Positions 1 to 7,310 of a stretch of 37,886 nt of DNA are shown piece by piece (positions within the stretch are counted from its first letter, which is position 1; each line of letters starts with the position of its first letter). Source of the DNA: Methylobacterium oxalidis (GTDB lineage: Bacteria; Pseudomonadota; Alphaproteobacteria; Rhizobiales; Beijerinckiaceae); assembly GCF_007992195.1 (NCBI RefSeq), contig NZ_BJZU01000093.1, forward strand, positions 1 through 37,886. Reading direction: 5' to 3'. The notes under the pieces are model-generated. The model was not told the origin of the DNA and did no database searches. It saw nothing but the letters and a program-made list of their open reading frames with translations. Made by a program: the position numbers and the translations under genes.

Positions 1-2014
1 CCTGCACCGTCTGCTGGAGGTTGAGCGCGTTCTGCTCCAGCACGTCGGCGTCGACTTCCTCGCTGGTGCTCGCCTCGGGCAGGGCGAGGAGTTCGAGGGA
101 GGGGTGCTCGTAGTCGGCGTTCTCGACCGACGCCACGGGCAGGTGGCGCCCGGCCGGGATCAGGTGGCTGCGCGGCTCCGGCAGGATCGCGCGCGGCGCG
201 ACCACCGGCAGGGCCGGGGCAGGAGCAGGGGAGGGGAGTTCGGCCGGCGCCTCGGGGGCGGCCTGCACCTCGGCCTCGGCCGGCATCCCGGCCGGCATCT
301 CGGCGACCTCCGCGACGGGCGCGTCCGCCGGCGGGCCCGCCTCGGGCGCCGCCTTGCTGCGCAGGAGGACGGGGCGGGGGGCGATCGGCTGGGCGGGCGC
401 CCGGACGGGGAGCGCCGCGATGCGGGCGGGCTCGGCCGGCGGCGCGGCCTCGGCCGGGGCCGGCTCCGCCTGAGGGCGGGCGGGGCGGATCGCGGCGCGG
501 GCGGCCATGGCGGACAGGGCGGCGCGCGCCGCGGCGGGCGCGGGGGCCTGGGCCTCCGCCTGGGTCTGGGCCTGGGCCTGGGCCTGGGCGACTTCGGCGG
601 GCGTGCCGGGGCCGAACACCAGGGAGAGGGCAGGGCGGGCGGGCGCCGCGGGGCCGGGCGCGGCAAAGGGCTCCCGGGCCGCTTCGGCGCGGGGCTCCCG
701 GTTTGCCGCGGCGCGGGCCTCGGCCGCCTCCTCGGGGGCGTTGGCCGGGCGCGGCGCCTGGACGTTCTCGAACCGGACCAGCCGCTCCAGCACGTAGACC
801 GGGTTCGGCGGCAGCGAGCGCAGGTGCGAGATGTCGAGGGGCATCGAGACGAAGCGCGACACCGGCACGGCGGAGGCGGCGGGCCGCGTCGGCGCGGCCT
901 CGGGCTCCGCCTCGGCGGCCGCGGCCGGCGCGGAGTCGGCTGGCGCGGACTCGGCTGGCGCGGACGCCTCGGCCTGGATCGCCGCCCAGACCTCGGCGGA
1001 GGTCCAGTCCTGGTTGCCGAACCAGGGCTTCACGGCCGACCAGTCGGGCAGGTCGGACCAGTCCCGCTCCTCCGCCGGGGCCGCGACGGGCAGGGCGGCG
1101 GCGGGGATCGCGGTCCGGGCCGCGGCCTCCGCGGCGATCTTGGCCGGCTGGGCCGGGCGGCGGTCGGGGGTGCGGAAGAAGCGGACGCCCGGGGGGGCGA
1201 CGAAGGGCTGGCGCCACAGGGGCACCGGCTCGGCGGGGATCGCGGCGGCCTCGGCGGCGGCGGCCTCGGCGGCGGCGGCGGCCTCCTCGGCGGCGCGCTG
1301 GGCGGCCGCCTGCTCGGCCTCGCGGGCGGCGGCCGCCGCCGTCAGGGCGGCCTGCGCCTCGGCCTGGGCGCGGGCCAGCGCCTCGCGCTCCGCGTCGAGG
1401 GCGCGCTGGCGGCGCTCCTGCAGGATCGTGTCGGGCGTGCGGGTGTAGCGGACCTGCGCCGGGACCGGGGCGGCGGCGTGCTGGGGCGCGGCGGGCACCT
1501 CCGGCGCGATGGCGGCCGGGCGGCGGGGCGAGCGGATCAGCACGCCGGGGCTCGAGGCCGCCACGTCGATGCGGCTCTCGGGCCAGGCGGAGGCGGGCGC
1601 CGCCAGCATGTCGGGGCTCGCCCGGTCGTCGAAGACGTGGTCGGGCCAGGCGCCGCGGGGGGCCGCCGGGGCGGCGTGGGACCAGTCCGGCCGCGGCGGC
1701 ACGTAGCGCGGCACCTCCGGGGGCACCGGCACGGAATCCTCCATCGTGTCCGGTATCGCCTCATGCATCGCCTCATGGGCGCGGTCGCGGCCGACCAGCG
1801 CCTGCGGCGGCGTCAGCCAGCTCGGCGCCGGCCGCGTGCCGGCGATGGCGTAGCTCGGGCGCGGGGGCGCGCCGGCGAGCCGGCGGGTCAGGCTCGCGCG
1901 GAGCGACATCAGCCGGTTCGCGAGGGCGCCGATCGACAGGCCCGAGCGGTCGCCGCCCCGGCCGGGGCGGGAGGGGTCACGATGAGAGTACGGAGGCCGT
2001 CCCGATGCGCGCAT
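1..2014 (-). CDS. ftsK: FtsK-type DNA translocase, N-terminal 671 residues (3' part beyond window)
   Basis: An open frame runs from an ATG at 2012-2014 (on the minus strand) off the left edge with no stop. The visible 671 residues are mostly Ala/Pro-rich linker, with a predicted coiled coil at about residues 198-258 (ERRQRALDAEREALARAQAE and following). The last 40 residues (YEHPSLELLALPE, then EEVDADVLEQNALNLQQTV) match the segment that precedes the DFGVRGE strand at the start of the FtsK alpha domain; this match carries the assignment. FtsK is a hexameric, septum-associated ATPase that pumps DNA and activates XerCD at dif. The Walker motifs and gamma domain lie outside the window. I see no hydrophobic membrane segments in the N-terminal 600 residues, where canonical FtsK has four, so this could be a soluble paralogue. 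An internal ATG at residue 36 is an alternative start. Confidence 0.72.
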   Translation of the reverse strand, partial: MRASGRPPYSHRDPSRPGRGGDRSGLSIGALANRLMSLRASLTRRLAGAPPRPSYAIAGTRPAPSWLTPPQALVGRDRAHEAMHEAIPDTMEDSVPVPPEVPRYVPPRPDWSHAAPAAPRGAWPDHVFDDRASPDMLAAPASAWPESRIDVAASSPGVLIRSPRRPAAIAPEVPAAPQHAAAPVPAQVRYTRTPDTILQERRQRALDAEREALARAQAEAQAALTAAAAAREAEQAAAQRAAEEAAAAAEAAAAEAAAIPAEPVPLWRQPFVAPPGVRFFRTPDRRPAQPAKIAAEAAARTAIPAAALPVAAPAEERDWSDLPDWSAVKPWFGNQDWTSAEVWAAIQAEASAPAESAPADSAPAAAAEAEPEAAPTRPAASAVPVSRFVSMPLDISHLRSLPPNPVYVLERLVRFENVQAPRPANAPEEAAEARAAANREPRAEAAREPFAAPGPAAPARPALSLVFGPGTPAEVAQAQAQAQTQAEAQAPAPAAARAALSAMAARAAIRPARPQAEPAPAEAAPPAEPARIAALPVRAPAQPIAPRPVLLRSKAAPEAGPPADAPVAEVAEMPAGMPAEAEVQAAPEAPAELPSPAPAPALPVVAPRAILPEPRSHLIPAGRHLPVASVENADYEHPSLELLALPEASTSEEVDADVLEQNALNLQQTVQ

Positions 2015-2108
2015 GGGTTCTCAGGATTACTCTGACACGGAGGGTCCGCCGGCGATGGCGGCTCCCCGTCAGTTAGGCCGATCGTCGTTAACAGACGCTT
2101 GAACCGCC

Positions 2109-2144
2109 CCTCGCGGCGGGGCGCACCCTCGCGGCGGGGCGCAC
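2109..2144. repeat. 18-bp perfect tandem duplication
   Basis: Two identical 18-bp copies of cctcgcggcggggcgcac stand head to tail between the FtsK start and the PLA2-like gene. No coding role is evident. Confidence 0.85.
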
Positions 2145-2168
2145 GCGCGGGCCCGCGGCGGCGGCCTT

Positions 2169-2301
2169 GAACCTGCGGCGCCTGCTCGGGCCCGCGCCGC
2201 GCCCCCGAGCCTGTGGCGCATCCCCGAGCCTGCGGCGCATCCGCGAGCCTGCGGCGCCTGCCCGAGCCTGCGGCGCATCTGCGAGCCTGCGGCGCCTGGG
2301 C
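2169..2301. repeat. 19-bp period tandem array upstream of the PLA2-like gene
   Basis: The core gagcctgcggcgc recurs at an exact 19-bp spacing (cores starting at 2207, 2226, 2245, 2264, 2283), and a diverged copy at 2169 stays in phase (38 bp upstream). Because 19 is not a multiple of three the array is unlikely to be coding, although an open frame runs through it. This argues against the upstream ATG at 2213 as the start of the next gene. The array and the 18-bp duplication occupy most of the 348-bp gap between divergent genes. Confidence 0.85.
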
Positions 2302-2362
2302 GCGGAACGATAAGGCGAAGCTCGGACTTTCTGAGACCACGACCACGCGGAACCGGAATCCC

Positions 2363-2941
2363 TTGAACGCCCTCGCCCGCTCGCTCCTCGCCCTCACCGT
2401 CGCCGTCCTGGCCGCCGCGCAGGCGCCGGCGCAGACCGTCCAGCCCGCGCCCGTCGAGGTGGAGGAGCCCGTGCCCGGTCCGCCGCCGCCCCTGCCCGAC
2501 CTGACCGAGCCGAACTCGCGCGCGGCCGACACCCTCGACGAGCCGGGCGCCCGCTCGGCCATCCCGAAATCGCTCCGGGGCTCCGGCTCCCAGGCCGGCG
2601 GGCCGGCCAACGACCTCAACCCGAGCGGCCGGCCGGAAGGGCCGACGAGCCCGAGGGGCGAGCTCGGCAACGTGCTCACCGGCGCCGAGCTGTTCCACGG
2701 CAACTATTGCGGGGCCGGGCAGCGCGGGGAGGGCCTGCCGCCGATCGACGACCTCGACGCGGCCTGCCAGCGCCACGACGCCTGCTTCGACGCGGCGGCG
2801 AGCCGGTCCTGCGCCTGCAACGCGGTCCTGAAGCGGGAGGCCGCCGCCGTGTCCGAGCGCCCGCGCGTCGCCCTTGAGGTGCGCCGGCGCGCCCTCAGCG
2901 TGGTCCAGGCCGCCGAGGTGATGCCCTGCTCGGCCCCCTGA
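2363..2941 (+). CDS. Secreted phospholipase A2-like protein
   Basis: The C-terminal 80 residues carry the phospholipase A2 signature. A glycine-rich Ca-binding-loop motif GNYCGAG lies near residues 113-119, followed by the active-site helix motif DAACQRHDACFD with the His-Asp pair near 138-139 and regularly spaced Cys residues (CRHxxC type, then SCACN). PLA2 enzymes hydrolyse the sn-2 ester of glycerophospholipids using Ca2+. The TTG start at 2363 is chosen because it gives a clean signal peptide (MNALARSLLALTVAVLAAA, cleavage near APAQ). The frame stays open upstream to an ATG at 2213, but that part is encoded by the 19-bp tandem array. A Pro-rich linker (residues about 28-110) joins the signal peptide to the domain. 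Bacterial members of this family are scattered and their activity cannot be judged from sequence alone. Confidence 0.68.
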   Translation: MNALARSLLALTVAVLAAAQAPAQTVQPAPVEVEEPVPGPPPPLPDLTEPNSRAADTLDEPGARSAIPKSLRGSGSQAGGPANDLNPSGRPEGPTSPRGELGNVLTGAELFHGNYCGAGQRGEGLPPIDDLDAACQRHDACFDAAASRSCACNAVLKREAAAVSERPRVALEVRRRALSVVQAAEVMPCSAP

Positions 2942-2945
2942 GGGC

Positions 2946-2982
2946 GGGTTTCCGGGCCTGTCGAAGGGTTTCCGGGCCTGTC
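2946..2982. repeat. 20-bp tandem duplication just after the PLA2-like stop
   Basis: The 17-mer gggtttccgggcctgtc occurs twice, separated by gaa (period 20 bp), beginning 5 bp after the upstream stop codon. Confidence 0.85.
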
Positions 2983-3030
2983 CGGGAAGAGGCCCCGCGA
3001 ACCTTCGGCCCGCGGGGCAAGTTCATTCCA

Positions 3031-3066
3031 TGGAGAAGCCCCGAAAGGCTCTGGTATACTGAATAC
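3031..3066 (+). promoter_or_regulatory. Putative promoter with an overlapping inverted repeat
   Basis: A TATACT hexamer (3055-3060) resembles a sigma-70 -10 box and lies 18 bp after TGGAGA (3031-3036), a weak -35. The -10 is embedded in GTATACTGAATAC, whose GTAT/ATAC ends form an inverted repeat that a repressor could use. The island is AT-rich in an otherwise GC-rich region and lies upstream of the small secreted protein at 3236. The call is by eye only. Confidence 0.35.
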
Positions 3067-3235
3067 AAAAGCCCAGCCGCGCAACAGGCGCCTTTTCCTG
3101 CCCGTGCGGCCCCCGTCCGGCGGGGGACGGACCCGGCGGCGGCACCGTTCCGGAGCCGTTCACGCGGGCGGCGACAGGATGCCGGCGTGGACAGGTCGCG
3201 ACCCCGAAGCGGGGGGCGAACCGGAGGAGGGAACC

Positions 3236-3550
3236 ATGACCATCTCGCTCAGAACGCCGTTCCTGGCAGCGGGCCTGCTGATCGCCGGCCTCGGCGCCGC
3301 CGCGGCCGCGCCCGGCCTGCCGCAGGCCGGCAGAGGGCTCGCCGAGGGGCTGGCCCAGGGCGCCACGCCGGTGGCGATGTGCGGATATTCCTGCCGCCGC
3401 GGCGGCCGCTACATCCCCGGCCCGCCGAGCGTCTGCTACGAGGAGGGCCTCAACTACTGCGGCTCGTCGCGCGACGTCGGGCCCCGCCGCTTCTACGACG
3501 GCTACGACCGCGGCTACGTGCGCCGCTACGATCGCTACGAGCGCTACTGA
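3236..3550 (+). CDS. Small secreted protein, Cys- and Tyr/Arg-rich
   Basis: A 104-residue protein preceded by a strong Shine-Dalgarno (ggaggaggg, 6 bp before the ATG). It begins with a signal peptide (MTISLRTPFLAAGLLIAGLG, cleavage near AAAAA-P). The mature part has four Cys residues (MCGYSCRRGGRY, VCYEEGLNYCG) that could form two disulfides, and a basic aromatic tail made of DRGYVRRYDRYERY-type repeats. No family is recognised. The frame is open further upstream, but the Shine-Dalgarno and signal peptide fix this start. It is probably periplasmic or envelope-associated. Confidence 0.7.
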   Translation: MTISLRTPFLAAGLLIAGLGAAAAAPGLPQAGRGLAEGLAQGATPVAMCGYSCRRGGRYIPGPPSVCYEEGLNYCGSSRDVGPRRFYDGYDRGYVRRYDRYERY

Positions 3551-3623
3551 CCCCGGCCGCGGCGGGGGCGCGGCCGGCCCCGCCCGCGCCGCGCCTCCCG
3601 CGTCCGGCCCGGAAGGAGACGGC

Positions 3624-4373
3624 ATGGCGTTCGAGCCGGAGGCGGCGACCTACCCGCCCCTCGACGTTCCGAAGCCGGTGGCCGAGGGCGTCTGGATCGT
3701 CGACAGCGGGCCGCTGCGCGTCCTGGGGATGCCGCTTCCGGTCCGGATGACGGTGCTGCGCCTCGCCGACGGCGGGCTCTGGCTGCATTCCCCGACGCGC
3801 TACGACCCGGACCTGCACGAGGCCCTGGAGGCGCTCGGGCCGATCCACCACCTCGTGGCGCCCAACAGCGCGCACTGGACCTTCGTGGCGGCCTGGCAGC
3901 GCCACTGCCCGGACGCGCGGGTCTGGGCGGCGCCGGGCCTGCGCGCGCGCCCCCAGGTCCGCCGGTCGGATCTGCGCATCGACCACGACCTGCCGGATGC
4001 GGCGCCGCCCGAGTGGTCCGGCGAGATCGGGCAGGTGGTGGTGCCCGGCCGCCTCGGCTTCCGCGAGGTGGCCTTCCACCACCGGGCCTCGCGCACCCTG
4101 GTGCTCACCGACCTCGTCCTGAATCTCGAGCCCGAGCGGCTGCCGGCCCTCGCGCGCCCCCTCGCCCGCCTGATCGGCGTCACCGCGCCGGACGGTCGGG
4201 CGCCGGCCTACCTGCGCGCCGTCGTGAAGCTCGCCGGCCGCCCGGCCGCCGAGGCCGCCCGGCGCCTCGTGGCCTTCCGGCCGGACCGGGTGATCTTCGC
4301 CCACGGGCGCTTCTTCGAGCACGACGGCGCGGCCCGGCTCGCCCGCTCCCTCGCCTGGCTTCTGCCCCGCTGA
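3624..4373 (+). CDS. DUF4336 domain-containing protein
   Basis: A 249-residue protein without a signal peptide, with a good Shine-Dalgarno (ggaaggagac). It matches the DUF4336 pattern along its length: VAEGVWIVDSGP near the N-terminus, LPVRMTVLRLADGGLWLHSP, then LGPIHHLVAPNSAHW, followed by a DLVLNLEPE segment and a C-terminal VIFAHGRFFEHDG. The His/Asp arrangement is reminiscent of a metallo-beta-lactamase fold with an incomplete metal site; this is family-level knowledge, not a demonstrated activity. It lies 73 bp after the small secreted protein on the same strand and may be cotranscribed. Function is unknown. Confidence 0.75.
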   Translation: MAFEPEAATYPPLDVPKPVAEGVWIVDSGPLRVLGMPLPVRMTVLRLADGGLWLHSPTRYDPDLHEALEALGPIHHLVAPNSAHWTFVAAWQRHCPDARVWAAPGLRARPQVRRSDLRIDHDLPDAAPPEWSGEIGQVVVPGRLGFREVAFHHRASRTLVLTDLVLNLEPERLPALARPLARLIGVTAPDGRAPAYLRAVVKLAGRPAAEAARRLVAFRPDRVIFAHGRFFEHDGAARLARSLAWLLPR

Positions 4374-4430
4374 GATCGTCCGCCCGGGACCCCTGGCGCG
4401 TCGGGCCGGCCCTGCCCGGGCCGGCAGCCC

Positions 4431-4477
4431 TTGACGCCTGCGCACAGCCTCTCCTATCAGATATAGCACAAGCTATA
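4431..4477 (+). promoter_or_regulatory. Promoter overlapped by an MntR-like operator (TATAGC-N4-GCTATA)
   Basis: TTGACG (4431-4436) and TATCAG (4455-4460), 18 bp apart, make a plausible promoter. The perfect palindrome TATAGCACAAGCTATA (4462-4477) would lie over the transcription start, so a bound repressor would block initiation. The same half-sites with the same 4-bp spacer occur upstream of mntH at 23316-23331. A 16-bp AT-rich palindrome shared by two promoters in so GC-rich a region is unlikely by chance. Regulation by MntR (or Mur) is inferred. Confidence 0.7.
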
Positions 4478-4493
4478 AAGATAAGGGGCTACC

Positions 4494-5402
4494 ATGCCTG
4501 TTGCCTTCCTCCGGCGGGTGAAGCCGGCCGCGCTCGCCGCCGGCGCCATCCTCGCCGGGGCGCTCCTGGCGGGCGGGGCGGCCTCGGCGCAGACGGCGCC
4601 GAGCGCCGCCGAGAACCTCTCGCCCGGCGGCATCGACAGCGAGCACCTGTTCGGCTTCGTGGAGGGCAGCGACCTCGGCGTGCCGGGGGAGGTGGAGCTC
4701 GAATGGGAGACGAGCGGGCGGATCGGGCGCCGGCTCGGCCGCTTCCTGGCGGTCGATTCGAGCCTCGCCCTCAAGATGCCGCTCAGCAGCGACTTCCGCC
4801 TCGCGCCGGGCCTCACCTTCAACGCCTACGACATCGGTGCGCCGGCCCGCACCACGGGCGGCTTCAACGGCGGCTTCCTGGAGGCGCGCCTGCGCCTCCT
4901 CGACCGCCGCACGGCGCCCCTCGGCCTGACCCTCGGCATCGTGCCGAGCTACGGCAGCGTCGACGGCGTCACCGGCGGCCCGGGGCGCAGCTACGGCACC
5001 GACCTCGTCCTGCTGGCCGACCGGGAACTGATCCCGGACCGGCTCGTGGCGGCGCTGAACGCGAGCCTCGGCTTCGCCTCGACGCGCGCGGACGGCGCAG
5101 GCCCCGCGCACGGCTCCGGCCTGGAGGTGGCGGGCGCGCTCGCCTACCAGGTGCGGCCCGGCCTCTTCCTCGGCGGCGAGGCGCGCTACGCGCGGGCCTA
5201 CGGCGACCTCACCCTCGGGCGGCTCGCCGGGGCGGCGGCCTATCTCGGCCCCACCCTCTACGCGAGCCTGTCGCCGCGGGCCTGGGTCTCGCTGGCCTGG
5301 AACCTCCAGGTCGCGGGCCGCGAGCAGGGCGCGCCGGGCGCGCTCGACCTCACGAACTTCGACCGGCACCAGGTGCGGCTGCGGGTCGGCTACAGCTTCT
5401 GA
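4494..5402 (+). CDS. Outer-membrane beta-barrel protein, likely manganese-responsive
   Basis: A 302-residue protein with a signal peptide (residues 1-32, cleavage ASA-Q). The mature part is rich in alternating amphipathic strands (LGLTLGIVPSYG, LFLGGEARYARAYGDL, VRLRVGYSF) and ends in phenylalanine, the usual C-terminal signal for BAM-dependent insertion. I do not recognise a named porin family. The MntR-like box immediately upstream suggests induction under manganese limitation. In Bradyrhizobium an outer-membrane Mn2+ channel, MnoP, is controlled by a manganese regulator; a similar role here is inferred from the operator, not from detected sequence similarity. It is transcribed towards the acetyltransferase gene on the other strand. 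Confidence 0.72.
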   Translation: MPVAFLRRVKPAALAAGAILAGALLAGGAASAQTAPSAAENLSPGGIDSEHLFGFVEGSDLGVPGEVELEWETSGRIGRRLGRFLAVDSSLALKMPLSSDFRLAPGLTFNAYDIGAPARTTGGFNGGFLEARLRLLDRRTAPLGLTLGIVPSYGSVDGVTGGPGRSYGTDLVLLADRELIPDRLVAALNASLGFASTRADGAGPAHGSGLEVAGALAYQVRPGLFLGGEARYARAYGDLTLGRLAGAAAYLGPTLYASLSPRAWVSLAWNLQVAGREQGAPGALDLTNFDRHQVRLRVGYSF

Positions 5403-5428
5403 GGCCGGCCTTCCCCGAGGGCGCGCCT

Positions 5429-5458
5429 CAGGCCGGGAAAGTGCAGGCCGGAAGGTTT
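5429..5458. repeat. 15-bp imperfect tandem duplication at the 3' end of the acetyltransferase gene
   Basis: Copies caggccgggaaagtg and caggccggaaggttt are adjacent, and a third degenerate copy (caggtcagg) runs into the minus-strand stop codon at 5458-5460. It fills the gap between the convergent genes. Confidence 0.6.
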
Positions 5459-5721
5459 CAGGTCAGGAGGTCGCGGTGCTCCTTGTGCGCGCGCAGCCAC
5501 GCCCCGGCGTAGCCGCACAGGGCCGCGATCCGCCGGCCCTCGCCCCGGGCCGCGCGGGCGACCGCGTGCATCAGCCGGTCCGAGGCGCCGGTGCCGCGCA
5601 GGGGCGGCGGCGCGTAGACGTAGAGGATGACGAGGAGGCCGTCCCGCCGCTGGTAGTCGGCGAAGACCACCTGCCCGTCCACGTCGAGTTCGAACCGGCT
5701 GCGCTCCGCGTTGTCGTGCAT
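5458..5721 (-). CDS. Small GNAT-like N-acetyltransferase (NATD1/YjdJ type)
   Basis: An 87-residue protein starting MHDNAERSRFELDVDGQ. It matches the compact GCN5-related family with an N-terminal sheet (FADYQRRDGLLVILYVYAP), the acetyl-CoA loop PPLRGTGASDRLMHAVARAA, and the tail ALCGYAGAWLRAHKEHRDLL, equivalent to the conserved LCxFxxxxxxxHxExxDLL end of this group. Members are full length at about 90-100 residues, so this is complete. The substrate is unknown. Longer upstream frames overlap the dehydrogenase gene in another frame and were discarded. Confidence 0.82.
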   Translation of the reverse strand: MHDNAERSRFELDVDGQVVFADYQRRDGLLVILYVYAPPPLRGTGASDRLMHAVARAARGEGRRIAALCGYAGAWLRAHKEHRDLLT

Positions 5722-5792
5722 GGATCTCTCGCGATCGGGTCGTCCCACGGGATGATAGGAACGCGCATCCCCGCGCGGGAGGCCCGGCCCCC

Positions 5793-7022
5793 TCAGGGCC
5801 GGGGCAGCATGCGGTCGCTGACGATGCGGCGCTGGATCTCGCTGGTGCCCTCGAAGATCGTCGTCAGCCGCGCGTCGCGCCAGTAGCGCTCGACCCGGCG
5901 CTCGGTGGTGTAGCCGTTGCCGCCGTGGAGCTGCATCGCCTGGTTCGTCACCCGCACCGCCATCTCGGTGGCGACGAGCTTCACCATGGCCGACTCGCTC
6001 TCGGCGGGCTCGCCCTGGTCGAGGAGGTGCGCGACCTGGCACCAGAAGGCGCGGGCCTGCGCCACCTCGGCGGCCATGTCGGCGAGCGCGAAGCGCAGCG
6101 CCTGGAAGTCGGCGATCGGGTGGCCGAACTGCTCGCGCTCCTGCAGGTAGGCCTGAGTGTCCTCGACCGCGGCGCGGGCGACGCCGACGGCGCGGGCCGC
6201 CGTGTGGACGCGGGCGATGTTGAGGCCCCGCTGCACGGCCGCGAAGCCGCCCGAATCGGCGTCCGCGCCCTCGTCGCCGTAGAGGCCGGTGAGGCGGTCG
6301 CTCTCGGGCACCCGCACGCCGTCGAGTTCGAGCTGCCAGGTGAGGAAGCCGTGGTACCCGACCTTGTCGATCGGGTGGCCCGTCATGCCGGCCGGGAAGG
6401 TGCCGGGCTCCTTGACGACGAGGAAAGGCTCGAGCCCCGCCGAGCGCGGCTCGCCGGGCTCCGGGTCGCGGGTGCGGGCGAGCACCTCGATGAAGTCGGC
6501 GGCGAGCGCGAAGCCCGCCCAGCGCTTGGTGCCGGTGAGGACCCAGGTGTCGCCCTCGCGCACGGCGCGCGTGCGCACGCCGGCGAGGTCGGAGCCGGCG
6601 GTCGGCTCGGAGAGCGAGATGCTGCCGATCCAGGCGCCGCGGGCGGACCTGCGCAGCAGGTCGAGGCGGCGGGCGTCGTCGAGGGTCTGGGTGCCGAGCC
6701 CCTGGCCGCGGGCGAGGATGCTGCCGACCGAGAGCCAGGCCCGGGCGAGCTCCTCGGAGACGAGGCAGTACTCGAAGACGCCGAGGCCGAGGCCGCCGTG
6801 CTCGGCCGGGATGGTGATGCCGAACCAGCCCTTCTCCGCCATCGCATCGATGAGCGAGCGGGGCATCTCGGCCTTGTGCCGGTCGAGCTCGTCGGCGAGC
6901 GGGAGCACCACGTCGCGGGCGAAGCTGCGGGCCTCGCGCTGCAGGGCGAGGCGGGCCTCGGTCCGCCAGGGGGACAGGATCTCGGGAGGGCGCGGCGCGT
7001 AGCGGTCCTGATCCTTCGGCAT
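5793..7022 (-). CDS. Acyl-CoA dehydrogenase
   Basis: A 409-residue FAD flavoenzyme that introduces the alpha,beta double bond in an acyl-CoA, passing electrons to ETF. Family motifs are present in order: SISLSEPTAGSDLAGVRTRA near residues 140-160 (FAD and substrate loop), the REQFGHPIADFQALRFALADM helix near 300, QLHGGNGYTTERRVERYWRD, and the catalytic-base motif TIFEGTSEIQ near 390, with the Glu retained. Length is normal for the family. The ATG at 7022 is preferred over the in-frame GTG at 7034 because gggggag sits at the right distance. Substrate cannot be told; acyl-CoA oxidation or the ethylmalonyl-CoA pathway are both possible. It is followed by the acetyltransferase gene on the same strand. 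Confidence 0.9.
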   Translation of the reverse strand: MPKDQDRYAPRPPEILSPWRTEARLALQREARSFARDVVLPLADELDRHKAEMPRSLIDAMAEKGWFGITIPAEHGGLGLGVFEYCLVSEELARAWLSVGSILARGQGLGTQTLDDARRLDLLRRSARGAWIGSISLSEPTAGSDLAGVRTRAVREGDTWVLTGTKRWAGFALAADFIEVLARTRDPEPGEPRSAGLEPFLVVKEPGTFPAGMTGHPIDKVGYHGFLTWQLELDGVRVPESDRLTGLYGDEGADADSGGFAAVQRGLNIARVHTAARAVGVARAAVEDTQAYLQEREQFGHPIADFQALRFALADMAAEVAQARAFWCQVAHLLDQGEPAESESAMVKLVATEMAVRVTNQAMQLHGGNGYTTERRVERYWRDARLTTIFEGTSEIQRRIVSDRMLPRP

Positions 7023-7121
7023 GCTCTCCCCCACCCCGGGCCGGTCCCGACGGCCGACCGCCCGGATTACCTATGGCGTGCGGGCCGGACGGCCACGCCG
7101 CGCGGGGTCAGGCGGGAGGGA

Positions 7122-7214
7122 TCAGGGGATCAGGGCGTTGAGCAGCGGCGCCGTGACGAGGCCCATCGCGAAGACGACGATGCACATGCGGCGGAACTGG
7201 AGATCGTTGACCAT
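7122..7214 (-). CDS. 30-residue putative membrane micropeptide
   Basis: A short frame preceded by a strong Shine-Dalgarno (caggagaggc, 4-5 bp before the ATG) encodes MVNDLQFRRM, a hydrophobic stretch CIVVFAMGLVTAPLLNAL, and IP. The charge layout (Arg-Arg before a single hydrophobic helix) fits a small inner-membrane protein. It lies about 100 bp upstream of the acyl-CoA dehydrogenase on the same strand. Without homologues it remains a candidate. Confidence 0.5.
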   Translation of the reverse strand: MVNDLQFRRMCIVVFAMGLVTAPLLNALIP

Positions 7215-7279
7215 CGATGCCTCTCCTGGGGCTGTGCCTCAGCCCGCGGCGCATCTCGTAGCGGTCTGCGATTGCGCGG

Positions 7280-7310
7280 TTGTTTCGTGCCACGGCCACG
7301 ATTGTTTCGT
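7280..7310. promoter_or_regulatory. Direct repeat TTGTTTCGT at 22-bp spacing, in a 353-bp intergenic stretch
   Basis: The gap 7215-7567 separates the minus-strand micropeptide gene from the plus-strand 69-residue gene. It holds two exact copies of ttgtttcgt (7280-7288, 7302-7310) with a 22-bp period, about two helical turns, as expected for a dimer binding one DNA face. Further downstream (7500-7545) the sequence is unusually AT-rich and may hold the promoter of the next gene. No regulator is assigned. Confidence 0.35.

Noticed and set aside
104..2035. A 643-codon plus-strand frame opposite the FtsK-type gene
   Set aside because: Low-complexity Gly/Arg translation; the minus strand gives the FtsK-like segment and a continuous frame to the window edge.
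2169..2301. CRISPR array
   Set aside because: The repeats here and in the other arrays are directly adjacent with no unique spacers, and no cas gene is present.
2213..2362. ATG 2213 as start of the PLA2-like gene
   Set aside because: It would place a 50-residue Ala/Arg-rich extension, encoded by a 19-bp non-triplet array, before an evident signal peptide.
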